Counted from the stretch's first letter, positions 8,533 to 18,211 are shown. The stretch: 43,103 nt of DNA from Victivallales bacterium (GCA_021733985.1 JAIPJT010000022.1:1-43103); one strand, 5' to 3'. Made by a program: numbers and translations. The notes: generated by a model not told the origin, from the letters alone.

Positions 8533-9561
8533 ATGGGAATATTACAGGATTTTCCTTTACCGCAAGAAATAGAAATTGATGAATCAACAGCGACCGAAAC
8601 TTATGGTAAATTCACAGCCGCTCCTTTTCAGAGCGGTTTCGGCCATACACTTGGTAATGCCTTAAGGAGAGTGCTGCTTTCATCACTGGAGGGCTCAGCA
8701 ATTTCTGCTATAAGGATTGACGGAGTAGCTCATGAGTTCGCAACTGTTCCAAAAGTAGTTGAAGATGTTGCAGAAATAGTTTTAAATATGAAAAAAATTC
8801 TGCTTATCTGCCACACGGATACACCGAAAACTTTAGAAATCCGCAAGGATACTGCAGGGGAAGTTACAGCTGCTGATATTAAGACAGACGGTACAGTAGA
8901 GATTATTAATAAAGGACAGTTAATTTGTACACTTGATAAAGATGTAAATTTCAGGGCGGAAATTGATATAGTTGACGGTAGAGGCTATAGACCGGCTGAA
9001 AAAAATAAGCAGGACGATCAGCCTGTAGGTACTATACCGATAGACAGTCTTTTTTCTCCTGTTAAACGTGTACGTTATGACATTGGCACCGCCCGTGTCG
9101 GAGAAGCAACAGAGATGGACAGTCTTGAACTTGAAATATGGACTGACGGCAGGCTTACACCACAGGATGCACTGGAGAAAAGTGCTAAAATTTTAAAAGA
9201 GCATTTACGTCCGTTCCTGGGCAAAGATGAAAGTCAGGATATTGAGTCACTGATGACCGACGAAGAAAAGTCTCTTTATAAACTCCTTGTTCAGGATGTA
9301 GATACTTTGAATCTTTCTGTAAGGTCGCAGAACTGTTTGAATAATGCAGATATTAAGCTTATTGGTGAGCTTTGCAATAAACCTGAATCAAAGATGCTTA
9401 AATATAAAAATTTTGGTAAGAAGTCGCTTGATGAGATTACCGAAAAACTGCAAAGCCTTGGTTTAGACCTGGGGATGACATATCCGGAGATTATAAATGA
9501 TGCTCTCCTCAAAGAGATAGAAAAAGCAAAATCAAACGTAGAAGAAAACGATGGAGAATAG
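8533..9561 (+). CDS. rpoA: DNA-directed RNA polymerase alpha subunit
   Basis: 342 residues, normal length. The N-terminal dimerisation domain (about 20-235) contains 'FGHTLGNALRRVLLSSLEGSAI'. The C-terminal domain (about 262-330), which touches UP elements and activators, has 'LNLSVRSQNCLNNADIKLIGEL' and 'KNFGKKSLDEI'. The start follows GGAG, 19 bp after rpsD. A Glu/Asn-rich tail closes the protein. Confidence 0.97.
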   Translation: MGILQDFPLPQEIEIDESTATETYGKFTAAPFQSGFGHTLGNALRRVLLSSLEGSAISAIRIDGVAHEFATVPKVVEDVAEIVLNMKKILLICHTDTPKTLEIRKDTAGEVTAADIKTDGTVEIINKGQLICTLDKDVNFRAEIDIVDGRGYRPAEKNKQDDQPVGTIPIDSLFSPVKRVRYDIGTARVGEATEMDSLELEIWTDGRLTPQDALEKSAKILKEHLRPFLGKDESQDIESLMTDEEKSLYKLLVQDVDTLNLSVRSQNCLNNADIKLIGELCNKPESKMLKYKNFGKKSLDEITEKLQSLGLDLGMTYPEIINDALLKEIEKAKSNVEENDGE

Positions 9562-9564
9562 AAA

Positions 9565-9969
9565 ATGCGTCATAAAAAATATACTTTTAAAATAGGAAAA
9601 TCTGGCTCACACAGAAAAGCTATGCTGGCTAATCAGGCATGCAGCCTCATTCTTTCAGACCAAATAAAAACTACTGTTGTTAAAGCGAAAGAAACAAAAA
9701 GAGTAGCAGAAAAAATGGTAACCCTGGCAAAAAAAGGTACACTTCATCACAGACGCCGTGCAATAGGCAGGCTTCGTGATAAAGAGGCTGTACGGGTACT
9801 TTTTGATGAGTTAGCTCCTAAGTTTAAGGACAGAAACGGCGGCTATACAAGAATAATACGTTTAGGCCAGCGTAAAGGTGACGGTGCGGAAATGTGTTTG
9901 CTCCAGTGGGTGGAAGAAGAAAAAGCAGCGGTTAATGAAGAAGAAAACACCACTGAAAAGGAAGCATAG
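9565..9969 (+). CDS. rplQ: Large-subunit ribosomal protein bL17
   Basis: 134 residues. 'SGSHRKAMLANQACSLILSDQIKTT' and 'DRNGGYTRIIRLGQRKGDGAEM' are diagnostic of L17. It starts three bases after rpoA, with its GGAG ribosome site lying inside the end of rpoA, so the two are translationally close-coupled. An acidic tail of about 20 residues extends beyond the core. It is the last gene of the operon. Confidence 0.97.
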   Translation: MRHKKYTFKIGKSGSHRKAMLANQACSLILSDQIKTTVVKAKETKRVAEKMVTLAKKGTLHHRRRAIGRLRDKEAVRVLFDELAPKFKDRNGGYTRIIRLGQRKGDGAEMCLLQWVEEEKAAVNEEENTTEKEA

Positions 9970-10008
9970 AAACAGTATAATAAAAAATTTATAGAATAAA
10001 ATTATATA

Positions 10009-10045
10009 AAGGGCAGTATCATTTACTGATACTGCCCTTATTTCT
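10009..10045 (+). terminator. Rho-independent terminator of the rpmJ-rplQ operon
   Basis: A perfect 13-bp stem, AAGGGCAGTATCA (10009-10021) with TGATACTGCCCTT (10027-10039), closes a TTTAC loop 39 bp after rplQ. It is followed by ATTTCT. The T tract is short, but the stem is unusually strong. Confidence 0.85.
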
Positions 10046-10100
10046 ATTGAAAAATAAGAAGCGTTTAAACGAAAAACTTTTCACAGTACAGCTTTTCCTT

Positions 10101-10367
10101 TGAAACAAAAATTACTGTACAGTAAAATATTGCCTTAAATCGTATGATTTTATTATACATTTAACAATAATGCTGTATTGCGGCGCGCTAAGCCGTCGCC
10201 CCGGAGTAGCGGGGCTATGGCTCACCCTGCTTCGTACCGTTTAGGCACTACGCAGGGCAGGCAGTTTTTCGTCTTAACTATTTCTGAGTATTACGGCGAA
10301 AGATCGCGCCCTACCGTTTTGTTTCAGAAAAGATTAAACTTTGTCGAACGAAGATCAACGCTAATTA
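10101..10367. repeat. Dispersed mosaic repeat, copy B
   Basis: The fullest of the three copies. It begins with TGAAACAAA and a perfect palindrome TTACTGTACAGTAA, then a long AT stretch shared with copy C, the GCGGCGCGCTAAGCC block with the GCCCCG/CGGGGC hairpin (10191-10222), and an insert unique to this copy (a CCCTGC/GCAGGG stem near 10226-10257). It then has AGATCGCGCCCTACCGTTTT and the tail CAACGCTAATTA. The CTA of the tail is the TAG stop of the minus-strand gene beginning at 11125. Confidence 0.9.
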
Positions 10368-11125
10368 TTTCCTAAAAATTTTTCGTAGTATTTATTGGTA
10401 ATTTTATCATATTTACCGCTCTGTTTGAGCTTATTAAGAGCCTGTTCGAATTTATGGACAACTGAATCAGGGATATTTTTGTTAAATCCGATATACATAT
10501 CAATAGTTTTAACTTTTAATACGCACTGGATTAGTTCCTGGTCTATTTTTTCTTTGCTGAGGACACAGTAAAAGGGTAGCTCTGATGCCGCTATCAGCTG
10601 GGCTTTATAGTTAAGCATTTCTTTTACCGAATCATAAAGGTTTTTAGTGAGCTGCAAATGAGCAAATTTTTTATTTACCAAATGTTCCGTAAAAGCTCCT
10701 TTATGTTGAGTTGCAATAGAATATTTCTTTGCATCTTCCAATGTATTTAAATCATAATTCATTTCTTTTGTTCCGATTTTTGACATAGAGTATATATTCC
10801 AGTAGTCAGTGGCGATTGGGCCTACCCATTTAAAATTTTTTTCTCTTTTCGGTGTACGAACCATAGAAAATATTATAGTATTAGGGGTGTGTTTTGAAAG
10901 TTCAAGGGCAATATCCCAGGGCAGAACCTGTATATCTGTGTCAGACCAATTGATTTCTTTTAAAATCAATTTTATAATTTCCGTCGATATTCCTTTTAAT
11001 TTGCCGTTTTCTACATAGTTAAAAGGCGGATAATCTTCGGTTACAATTTTATAATCCTTGCCTGCGAATGCAATTATACATAAAAGAAAAGCAATAAGGA
11101 TAAAAATTATTTTGATTTTCTTCAT
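10361..11125 (-). CDS. Periplasmic solute-binding protein, family 3
   Basis: 254 residues. A signal peptide (about 1-21, MKKIKIIFILIAFLLC...AFA) precedes a family 3 substrate-binding fold. Its signatures are 'YKIVTEDYPPFNYVENGKLKGISTEIIK' at the start and 'FSMVRTPKREKNFKWVGPI' in the middle. Such proteins bind polar amino acids or related molecules for ABC importers or sensor proteins; many stand-alone ones have unknown ligands. No permease or ATPase gene is nearby, so the role is open. The TAG stop lies inside repeat copy B, which may have replaced the original end of the gene. Confidence 0.8.
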   Translation of the reverse strand: MKKIKIIFILIAFLLCIIAFAGKDYKIVTEDYPPFNYVENGKLKGISTEIIKLILKEINWSDTDIQVLPWDIALELSKHTPNTIIFSMVRTPKREKNFKWVGPIATDYWNIYSMSKIGTKEMNYDLNTLEDAKKYSIATQHKGAFTEHLVNKKFAHLQLTKNLYDSVKEMLNYKAQLIAASELPFYCVLSKEKIDQELIQCVLKVKTIDMYIGFNKNIPDSVVHKFEQALNKLKQSGKYDKITNKYYEKFLGNN

Positions 11126-11261
11126 ATTATATTGTTTAAGTTATGCTTAGTGAAATGGATATAATTTTAGATGTTTCGATATTCTTATATTATATAGCAT
11201 AATCTTTTACAAACAACATTAATTTTCGAAGTATACAGTCAAAATGGAATGGGCTCGGCTT

Positions 11262-12263
11262 TTATAATACAGACTCCAGCTTTTTTCTCAGCCGGTTTAA
11301 GAGCATATTTAGGTTAGTAGAATCAATAGCCGAAATTTTTATAATTTCTATATTATCTTTCAATCTTTCTGAGAAATCTTTCAGATTTTCACTGCTTTGC
11401 ACTAAATCTATCTTATTTGCTGCTATTAGAGAAGGGCGATCGGACAGGCCGGCTTGATATTGTTCAAGTTCATTTTTTAGCGAAATATAGTCATCAAAAG
11501 GATTTCTTCCGTCAAGTCCGGACATATCAATTACGTATAGAAGGACTTTTGTTCTTTCGATATGTTTAAGAAATTTATGACCTAAACCTACATTGTTATG
11601 AGCTCCTTCGATTAAACCCGGTATATCAGCGATTGAAATCCTGAAAAAATCCTGAAATTCAACAATCCCTACAGTTGGCTGTAAAGTAGTAAAAGGGTAT
11701 GGAGCCGCTTTCGGAGCAGCAGCTGATAAAGAGCCGAGAAGTGTAGATTTTCCTGCATTCGGATATCCCACAAGCCCTATATCCGCAATAGTCTTAAGTT
11801 CCATTTCAAGATGTTTTTCTTCTCCGGGGCGACCTTCTTCGCAGTGTTTTGGGGTCCTGTTTATGCTTGAAACAAAATGTTTATTTCCCTTTCCACCTTT
11901 TCCTCCATGAGCTGCAACAAACCTTTTGCCCGGAGTATCAAGATCACAGACTACTTCATGTTCTTTTTCAATGTCCTTGACAACTGTACCGGCCGGTACT
12001 TTTAAAATTACATTTTTTCCGGACCTGCCATGTTTGTCGTTCCCCTGACCGTGTTTACCGCGTTCGCCTGAATAGTGTCTTTTATAATAGAGCCCTATCA
12101 AGCTTTGTTCACCGGTAACAGCTTCTATAACGATATCTCCGCCTTTTCCGCCGTCCCCTCCGTTTGGACCACCTTTAGGGACATATTTTTCACGGCGGAA
12201 ACTTGCGCAGCCATTGCCGCCGTCACCACCTTTTATCTTAATTGTAATTTTATCTATAAACAT
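11262..12263 (-). CDS. obg: Obg/CgtA GTPase
   Basis: 333 residues. The glycine-rich Obg fold is at 1-158 (MFIDKITIKIKGGDGGNGCASFRREKYVPKGG pattern, split here for length). It is followed by a GTPase domain with G1 GYPNAGKST, G3 DIPGLIEGA, G4 ANKID and a G5 SA. There is no C-terminal OCT domain, as in many bacteria. Obg acts in late 50S ribosome assembly and stress responses. It lies downstream of rpmA on the same strand, the usual order; rplU, normally upstream of rpmA, is not here. Confidence 0.96.
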   Translation of the reverse strand: MFIDKITIKIKGGDGGNGCASFRREKYVPKGGPNGGDGGKGGDIVIEAVTGEQSLIGLYYKRHYSGERGKHGQGNDKHGRSGKNVILKVPAGTVVKDIEKEHEVVCDLDTPGKRFVAAHGGKGGKGNKHFVSSINRTPKHCEEGRPGEEKHLEMELKTIADIGLVGYPNAGKSTLLGSLSAAAPKAAPYPFTTLQPTVGIVEFQDFFRISIADIPGLIEGAHNNVGLGHKFLKHIERTKVLLYVIDMSGLDGRNPFDDYISLKNELEQYQAGLSDRPSLIAANKIDLVQSSENLKDFSERLKDNIEIIKISAIDSTNLNMLLNRLRKKLESVL

Positions 12264-12413
12264 TGTTTGTCCCGGTTATAAATAGTCATTTAAAAAAAAG
12301 TTCAACAGGAATATATTAATCAATATTAATGAATTGGTTATGGGTAAGATCAGCTGTCCTCAGACAACAGGGTGCATAATCCTTGATTTAATGAGATGAG
12401 GATAAATACAACA

Positions 12414-12439
12414 AACGCATCGTATAACTACGATGCGTT
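12414..12439 (-). terminator. Hairpin between rpmA and obg
   Basis: AACGCATCGT (12414-12423) pairs perfectly with ACGATGCGTT (12430-12439) over a six-base loop, 24 bp after the rpmA stop. It lacks a long U tract, so it may be an attenuating or RNA-processing hairpin rather than a full terminator. Confidence 0.6.
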
Positions 12440-12463
12440 CAGAATAAAATATCCTAATTATTA

Positions 12464-12709
12464 CTAAGCTGTTACTACATTCACTTTGCGTTGTGATTTA
12501 TTGAATTCAACAACGCCATCTTTTAGTGCATACAGTGTATAGTCGTTGCCGCATCCCACGTTTTTGCCGGGGTGAAATTTTGTACCGCGCTGACGTATTA
12601 TAATATTTCCGGCTCTAATTTTCTGCCCGCCGAAAATTTTAATTCCTAAATATTTAGGGTTACTGTCTCTTCCGTTTCTACTGCTGGACTGTCCTTTTTT
12701 ATGTGCCAT
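12464..12709 (-). CDS. rpmA: Large-subunit ribosomal protein bL27
   Basis: 81 residues from the ATG at 12709, chosen because the strong GGAGG lies just upstream and [17 protein letters not shown] is the normal L27 start. An upstream TTG in the same frame overlaps that ribosome site and is rejected. '[23 protein letters not shown]' is conserved. The protein begins directly with MAHKKG, so it has no cleavable Firmicutes-type N-terminal extension. Confidence 0.96.
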   Translation of the reverse strand: MAHKKGQSSSRNGRDSNPKYLGIKIFGGQKIRAGNIIIRQRGTKFHPGKNVGCGNDYTLYALKDGVVEFNKSQRKVNVVTA

Positions 12710-13035
12710 ATTGTTTTCCTCCAAAAATATAAATAAATTTAAATTGATGCCGTTTTGAGCATATTAAAATAAATCTGTTTTTTAAAAAAGCAAATAAAAT
12801 GATTATAAAATATAAAATAATTAACTATAGCAGAGTTAAAAATGTATATTAATTTAATTCAGAATAAAAGGCAGGAGTCAGAGCTAAGGGATTTCCTCAG
12901 ATGATACAGAGAACATTTATTTTACGGTTCTATGTCAAAGCGGTTTTTAAGTCTTGAAAAATCGGGTTAAACTTTTTTTATTATGTTTTACCTTTTTAAT
13001 CGCTGATACCGCTTATACTCTGCCAACTGAAAAAG
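12710..13035. other. Gene-free stretch, nothing recognised
   Basis: 326 bp of AT-rich DNA between rpmA and secG. Apart from the rpmA ribosome site at its left edge I see no gene, repeat copy or convincing hairpin. rplU, which often precedes rpmA, is not present even as a fragment that I can recognise. Confidence 0.6.
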
Positions 13036-13476
13036 TTAAATGCCGCCTTTTTTCTTTTTAGTCGTTTCCGGTTTACTTACGCCTGTTGTTTTGTTGTTGG
13101 GGCTGAAGGCATTGTCGGCTTTTTCAGGCCCGGGTACAACAGGCTTTCCGGTGTTGGTGTCTAATGGGCTTTCTTCCGTGTTCTGTGTTTTAGCGGCAAC
13201 AGGCAGTATATTATCAGAAATACTGTCCTTGTATTTTGACTGATGTGCTGAAAGTATAGCAAGGCTTAGTGTGATTGCTAAAAACAGGGATGCAAAAACA
13301 ATAGTAAGCCTGCTTAAATGTGATTCAGCATGGGCACCAAATAGCGAGTCAGAACCGCCTCCGCCAAATGTAGTTCCAAGGCCGGAGCTTTTTGACTGCT
13401 GTACAAGAACCAGAGCTATAATTAATATAGCAATCAGCACATCAAGAACAGTCAATATTGTTATTATAATATTCAT
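13036..13476 (-). CDS. secG: Preprotein translocase subunit SecG
   Basis: 146 residues. Two membrane segments (about 4-25 and 57-78) flank the conserved cytoplasmic loop 'VLVQQSKSSGLGTTFGGGGSDSLFG'. A roughly 65-residue polar tail rich in Pro, Thr and Lys follows, longer than in the 75-110 residue SecG proteins of model species. SecG assists SecYE/SecA in protein export. It lies directly after tpiA, an arrangement seen in many bacteria. Confidence 0.93.
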   Translation of the reverse strand: MNIIITILTVLDVLIAILIIALVLVQQSKSSGLGTTFGGGGSDSLFGAHAESHLSRLTIVFASLFLAITLSLAILSAHQSKYKDSISDNILPVAAKTQNTEESPLDTNTGKPVVPGPEKADNAFSPNNKTTGVSKPETTKKKKGGI

Positions 13477-13493
13477 AAACTTTAGCCGTAATA

Positions 13494-14258
13494 TTACAAA
13501 GCGTTAGAAATAAGATCGTTAAAGACATCGGGTTTCAGGCTGGCGCCGCCGACAAGAGCACCGTCAATATCTTTTTTAGCCATAAGTTCAGCTGAATTTC
13601 CGGGTTTAACTGAACCGCCGTACTGTATTTTTACTTCTTCTGCTGTTTTTTCTCCGTAAATTTCAGTTAGCAGTTTTCTGATCAGCTGATGGACTTCCTG
13701 CGCCTGTTCAGGAGTAGCGGTTTTTCCTGTACCGATAGCCCATACGGGTTCATAAGCAAGAGTCGTTTTTAATATTTCTTCTGAGCTAATGCCGTTAAGG
13801 CTTCCTTTCACCTGTTTAGTAATTACATCGAAAGTTTTATCTGATTCACGCTCTTCGAGTGTTTCTCCTATACAGACAATAGGTTTTAAGCCCGCGTTCA
13901 GGGCCGTTTTTGCTTTTTTGCTTATAAGTTCATCAGTTTCATTATGGTATTCACGGCGTTCGCTGTGTCCTATTATTACATATTCAACTCCGAGGTCCAA
14001 CAGCATTTGAGCCGAAATTTCACCTGTAAAAGCTCCGGATTCTTTGTCTGAAATATCCTGTGCGCCGATTTTAATGTTTGAACCTTTGACTGTTTGAACA
14101 GCGCGGTCAAGAGATGTAAAAGTAGGGCACACTGCTATTTCAAGCTTACCTTCAAATTTCTGTAAATTTTCTTTAAGGGCGGTGAGTACTTCCACAGCCT
14201 CTGTCGCAGTTTTATTCATTTTCCAGTTACCGGCAATAAAAAGAGATCTGTTCGACAT
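13494..14258 (-). CDS. tpiA: Triose-phosphate isomerase
   Basis: 254 residues from the ATG at 14258, which has GGAG nine bases upstream; an in-frame ATG at 14273 overlaps that site and was not chosen. Catalytic residues are visible: the Lys in 'GNWKMNKT', the His in 'IIGHSERR' and the Glu in 'AYEPVWAIGTG', followed by loop 'QYGGSVKPGN' for phosphate binding. It interconverts dihydroxyacetone phosphate and glyceraldehyde 3-phosphate in glycolysis. It is probably co-transcribed with secG 17 bp downstream. Confidence 0.97.
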   Translation of the reverse strand: MSNRSLFIAGNWKMNKTATEAVEVLTALKENLQKFEGKLEIAVCPTFTSLDRAVQTVKGSNIKIGAQDISDKESGAFTGEISAQMLLDLGVEYVIIGHSERREYHNETDELISKKAKTALNAGLKPIVCIGETLEERESDKTFDVITKQVKGSLNGISSEEILKTTLAYEPVWAIGTGKTATPEQAQEVHQLIRKLLTEIYGEKTAEEVKIQYGGSVKPGNSAELMAKKDIDGALVGGASLKPDVFNDLISNAL

Positions 14259-14460
14259 TATGATATTCTCCATTTAATTATTTTAATTTTTTGAGATAAG
14301 TTCTTAAATCCGGCTTTATACTGTTTAAAATATAAAGTTTTGGCTACAATAAACCCTGATTATGCAATTTGGGATAAATCCCAAAAGTAAAAATATATAC
14401 TGTTTTAAAAAAAAATCAAAAAGTTAATTTACATTCAGCTAATTTTATTAAAAAGAATAA

Positions 14461-15726
14461 TTAGACGCTCTGAAAATAGTCAGCTGCAGGTATCTCCTCA
14501 TTGGTATTGACATCTATAACGGTTGTATTACTGTAAGCAGTATCTATCAAACTCTTTATATCCATTTTTCGGTCGCCGGCCAGTATCATATTCTTTGGTG
14601 CATTTGTGCTTGGATTAGATGGGGAAAAAACAGTGCAGCTGTCAGGGGTTTGCACTTTTGATATATCGAATGTATCGATCTTTTTGGCGGTATTCATTAT
14701 TTTTATTTTATCTTCGCTGATTAAAGGTCTTAGAACTAATATTTCTATTGCGCTGTCTATATTCGAAAGGTTTGCTATTGTCTGGCTTGCTACCTGGCCT
14801 ACAGACTCTCCGGTAACAAGAGCCTTATTTCCGTTGAGAGCGGCTATCTTTTCCGCAAGCCTGAACATGATTCTTCTATAATGGATTGTTCTGAAATTTT
14901 CAAATATTTTTTCACAAATAGTTTTCTGTGTCTCAAGAAAGTTACAGACAAAAAGTTTTCTGTTTCCCTGAAATTTATTGAGTACAGCGGTCAGCCGTTT
15001 AATTTTCTCTACTGTTTCCATAGGGGTAAAAGGATAGCTGTGAAATGTTAGAAAATCAACAAAAACCCCCCTCCGCATCATGGAATAAGATGCGACCGGT
15101 GAGTCAAAGCCGCCTGACAGCAGAGATAAAACAGGTTGATTGCTTCCGGAAGGCAGCCCACCCTGAGCCATGTACTTCTCAGAGTAAATCAATGTAAAAT
15201 TTTTATATACCTCGCAAAATAAACTGAAATCAGCTTTGTCTGACAGGTCCACCCTTAAATCTTTACTGAATGAAGAAACAAGTTCACCAAGTATAATTTC
15301 TGTTTCTCTTGTGGAATAAGAAAAATTTTTGTTATTCCTCTTTACTCTTATCCTGAAGGTCGGCAGCCTGTTTTTAATTTCATCTACAGTACTAAGTACT
15401 TTAATATTAAAACAATTATATACAGCTGCTTTTATTGCCTCCATATCTGTATCCGTTCTAATGCAGAATGAAAAAGAATCAATCCCGAACACGTAGTTCA
15501 ATGCATTTTTAACTGTTTTGCATTCTTTTTCTGAAAAAGTTGAAAAATCCTGTTTGTGTATAATTATACGGCCCCGGATTTTACCTACTGTCATCTCCGG
15601 TAGCATGTTCAGGAGAAGGTTAAGCCTGTCTATTATACATTTCTCAAAACGCCACCTGTTTTTGCCCTTTAAAGCAACTTCACTGTATCTGCAAATTACA
15701 ATATTGTAATTGGATAATGGATGCAT
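14461..15726 (-). CDS. thiI: tRNA 4-thiouridine synthetase ThiI
   Basis: 421 residues. The N-terminal ferredoxin-like and THUMP domains (about 1-175) begin with 'YSEVALKGKNRWRFEK'. The PP-loop adenylation domain has 'SGGFDSPVASYSMMRRG', and 'TPDSCTVFSP' carries the conserved catalytic-region cysteine. There is no C-terminal rhodanese domain, so sulfur must come from a separate donor or directly from a cysteine desulfurase. The enzyme makes s4U8 in tRNA and in some species supplies thiamine sulfur. The gene is divergent from the TolC-like gene. Confidence 0.93.
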   Translation of the reverse strand: MHPLSNYNIVICRYSEVALKGKNRWRFEKCIIDRLNLLLNMLPEMTVGKIRGRIIIHKQDFSTFSEKECKTVKNALNYVFGIDSFSFCIRTDTDMEAIKAAVYNCFNIKVLSTVDEIKNRLPTFRIRVKRNNKNFSYSTRETEIILGELVSSFSKDLRVDLSDKADFSLFCEVYKNFTLIYSEKYMAQGGLPSGSNQPVLSLLSGGFDSPVASYSMMRRGVFVDFLTFHSYPFTPMETVEKIKRLTAVLNKFQGNRKLFVCNFLETQKTICEKIFENFRTIHYRRIMFRLAEKIAALNGNKALVTGESVGQVASQTIANLSNIDSAIEILVLRPLISEDKIKIMNTAKKIDTFDISKVQTPDSCTVFSPSNPSTNAPKNMILAGDRKMDIKSLIDTAYSNTTVIDVNTNEEIPAADYFQSV

Positions 15727-15952
15727 ATTACTAACCTTTAAATTTTTATGAATTATTTTTCAAAAAACATAATAAAAAATCAAAAAAAAATAAAAATAAT
15801 ATAGCTTTGATTATTTTATAATATATAATTGAGTTAAATTTAGATAAAGCAATTAAATTTAATGGGTATTTTGTATTTTCAAATGTTATTCAATAAAATT
15901 AATACAGAATAATAATTTTAAAAAATAATTGAATATTTGAAAGGAGTCGAAT

Positions 15953-17341
15953 GTGAAATTAGTTAGGAATTTTTTTCTGACAGCCGTAATCTTTTTTGTA
16001 GCAATACTTACAGGATGTGTGAATTATGACCCACCACCGAGTGTTATTCATTCAAATGATTACACGGGAGTTAAGGTTAACGACCAACGGACACTTCCGG
16101 CGGCAGATAAAGTGCTTACTCTTAGCCATGCACAGGGAATAGCCCTCGAAAACAACCCGGATTACAAAACCTATCAGCTTAACAAGATTTCAGCATTTGC
16201 ACTGTACTATGCTGCGCTTGCTGCATATTCACCGACTCTGTCCGCTGACTGGGGTGCAACTCAATATCAGGGAGCTTCCAGCGGGAACGTAAACACTACT
16301 ACTACCGGAGGTCAATTTTCAGCTTCATATCAGGCTTTCAGCGGATTTACGACAACTTTTAATGCGTTGAATGCACGAGCTACAGCCAAGCAGAGCGAAT
16401 GGAGTATAAAGAACTTTCGCAGGCAGCTTGTGAGAGATGTCTGGACTTCATATAATCAGGTACTTTACAGCAGAGCTATTTTCAGGATCCAGCAGGCGAA
16501 TGAAAGATTTAATATTATCAATACCAGGAATACAGCTCTAAAATATAATGCCGGAGCATCTTCACTTTCCGAACTCCTTAACTTTAAGGTCAGAAAAAAT
16601 CAGGCACAGAGTAAACGAATAGCTGCGCAGAGAGACTACAAGATTGCACGTTATGCTCTTGCTGCAATTATGGGGTTGACAACAGCAGATCTCCCTGTAG
16701 AAATAAAATTTCCTGAAATCACTGTACCACAGGCAGATGAATTTGAACTTGGAGTTGAGTTTTACCTTGATATAGCCATAGCACAGCGCCCGGACCTGAA
16801 AGCGCAGAAAGAGGCTCTTAAAGGAGCAAGGTATAATCTTTATTCTGCATGGGGTGCGTTTTCACCCACATTAGATCTTGATTTAAATTATGGGTATAGT
16901 AATGCAAATCAGCCGGGAGGCATGAATTCTCATTTAGACATGTCGCAAAATGGTGTCTATAATTACGGTTTCGAATTTAACTGGGATTTGTGGAAAGGCG
17001 GCTCGAGAATATTTAATGTCAGGAGTCAGCAGGCACTTTATGATGTTCAAAGGCAGAACCTTTTGAAAAAATGGATTACTATTGTAAAAGAAGTAAGGAC
17101 ATATTACGTAAAGCTTATTGCAAATGTAGCAAGGAGAAAAGTGCTTGACCAGGCCAGAATGATGGCAAAACAGAGAAGGGATCTTGTCCAGGAAGAATTT
17201 AACGCGGGTAATGTGGATATAGCAACACTTAACCAGGCGCAGAATCAGCTCGTTGAAGCCAGGCAGCAGTATGTACAGGCGACAATTGATGTTTCAAATT
17301 CACGTGCGAGACTCTACGCAGCAGTAGGTATTGACCAGTAA
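15953..17341 (+). CDS. TolC-like outer-membrane efflux lipoprotein
   Basis: 462 residues from a GTG at 15953, six bases after AAGGAG; the ATG two bases earlier is followed at once by a stop. A lipoprotein signal ends in LTGC with C22. Two OEP repeats follow, rich in long Ala/Gln/Asn helices, with 'FAQRPDLKAQKEAL'-type motif 'IAQRPDLKAQKEALKGARYNL' spread over about residues 275-300. Such NodT/TolC-type trimers form the outer-membrane channel of tripartite exporters. No membrane-fusion protein or pump is adjacent, so the partner is elsewhere. A strong terminator follows. Confidence 0.85.
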   Translation: MKLVRNFFLTAVIFFVAILTGCVNYDPPPSVIHSNDYTGVKVNDQRTLPAADKVLTLSHAQGIALENNPDYKTYQLNKISAFALYYAALAAYSPTLSADWGATQYQGASSGNVNTTTTGGQFSASYQAFSGFTTTFNALNARATAKQSEWSIKNFRRQLVRDVWTSYNQVLYSRAIFRIQQANERFNIINTRNTALKYNAGASSLSELLNFKVRKNQAQSKRIAAQRDYKIARYALAAIMGLTTADLPVEIKFPEITVPQADEFELGVEFYLDIAIAQRPDLKAQKEALKGARYNLYSAWGAFSPTLDLDLNYGYSNANQPGGMNSHLDMSQNGVYNYGFEFNWDLWKGGSRIFNVRSQQALYDVQRQNLLKKWITIVKEVRTYYVKLIANVARRKVLDQARMMAKQRRDLVQEEFNAGNVDIATLNQAQNQLVEARQQYVQATIDVSNSRARLYAAVGIDQ

Positions 17342-17362
17342 AAAAATAAATATAACTCAATA

Positions 17363-17397
17363 AAAAAAAACCTGTCTGAAGCAGACAGGTTTTTTTA
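17363..17397 (+). terminator. Rho-independent terminator after the TolC-like gene
   Basis: CCTGTCTG (17371-17378), loop AAG, CAGACAGG (17382-17389), flanked by A8 on the left and T7 on the right. It is textbook in form and, with the A tract, may also work in reverse. Confidence 0.92.
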
Positions 17398-17415
17398 ATT
17401 TGAAAGGGAAAAATC

Positions 17416-18096
17416 TTGCGTTGTTTTTACTGTCAAAATTTAAATCATGAATATGCGGAACTTGATAAAACAGAGAAAAGCCATCTTTTTAAAGTTTTAA
17501 GAGCGCGGGCAGGTACTAAACTGCTGCTTATGAACGGATACGGAATTATTGCTGAAGGATTAGTGGAATCTGAGCAAAGCATAAAGATTTTAAGTAGAGA
17601 GTATTATTCCGCCCCTTCAAAGAAAATACACCTTTTTGCGGCGGTACCGAGGAAAAATAAGATGGAAACAATGCTTTCGCAATGTACAGAATTAGGGGTC
17701 TGGAGTATAAACCCCATATTTACTGATAGAAGTGTTGCTGTTCCCGGGAAAAAAAATACTGTTGAAAAATGGAAAGAAAAAGTTATTGAAGCCTGTAAGC
17801 AGTCACATAACCCTTTTATACCTGTAATTTTAAGTCCTGTTAAATTAACAGAGTCAATGAAATATGTCTGTGATAAAGGAATGAAATCATATTATGGGGA
17901 TAGAGAAAGCGGCTGTATGCCGGATGAGGGTAATTTAAAAGAAAATATAGCCTTGTTTGTCGGCCCTGAAGGCGGTTTTTCGGAAAATGAAATATCTCTA
18001 ATGAAGAAGGCTGATTTCAGGCCTGTTTCACTTCCGGGGTGGATATTGAAAGTTGAAACTGCTGCGGCAGTAGGGACTGCACTGCTGAAGCGATAA
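17416..18096 (+). CDS. rsmE: 16S rRNA m3U1498 methyltransferase RsmE
   Basis: 226 residues from a TTG at 17416 that follows GAAAGGG. The N-terminal PUA-like domain begins MRCFYCQNLNHEYAELDK and contains 'HLFKVLRARAGTKLLLMNGYG'. The C-terminal SPOUT methyltransferase domain has 'KKNKMETMLSQCTELGVWSI' (usual K..R.E.....ELGV), 'GPEGGFSENEI' and 'LPGWILKVETAAAVG', where LG.RILR.ETA is usual. The W-for-R substitution in the last motif is a mild oddity. It methylates U1498 of 16S rRNA in the decoding centre, using S-adenosylmethionine. Confidence 0.9.
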   Translation: MRCFYCQNLNHEYAELDKTEKSHLFKVLRARAGTKLLLMNGYGIIAEGLVESEQSIKILSREYYSAPSKKIHLFAAVPRKNKMETMLSQCTELGVWSINPIFTDRSVAVPGKKNTVEKWKEKVIEACKQSHNPFIPVILSPVKLTESMKYVCDKGMKSYYGDRESGCMPDEGNLKENIALFVGPEGGFSENEISLMKKADFRPVSLPGWILKVETAAAVGTALLKR

Positions 18097-18211
18097 TCAG
18101 AAGAGTACGAAAATAATTTTAGTTTAAACGTTTCTGATAAAAATGATGAAACAATATTTGAAACTGACTCGATAATAATCTCAATTAATACTAAAATATT
18201 ATACAATGCAT

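Noticed and set aside
10178-10375. 65-codon plus-strand open frame in repeat copy B
   Set aside because: It lies wholly in a structured repeat, and copy C breaks the frame by a deletion.
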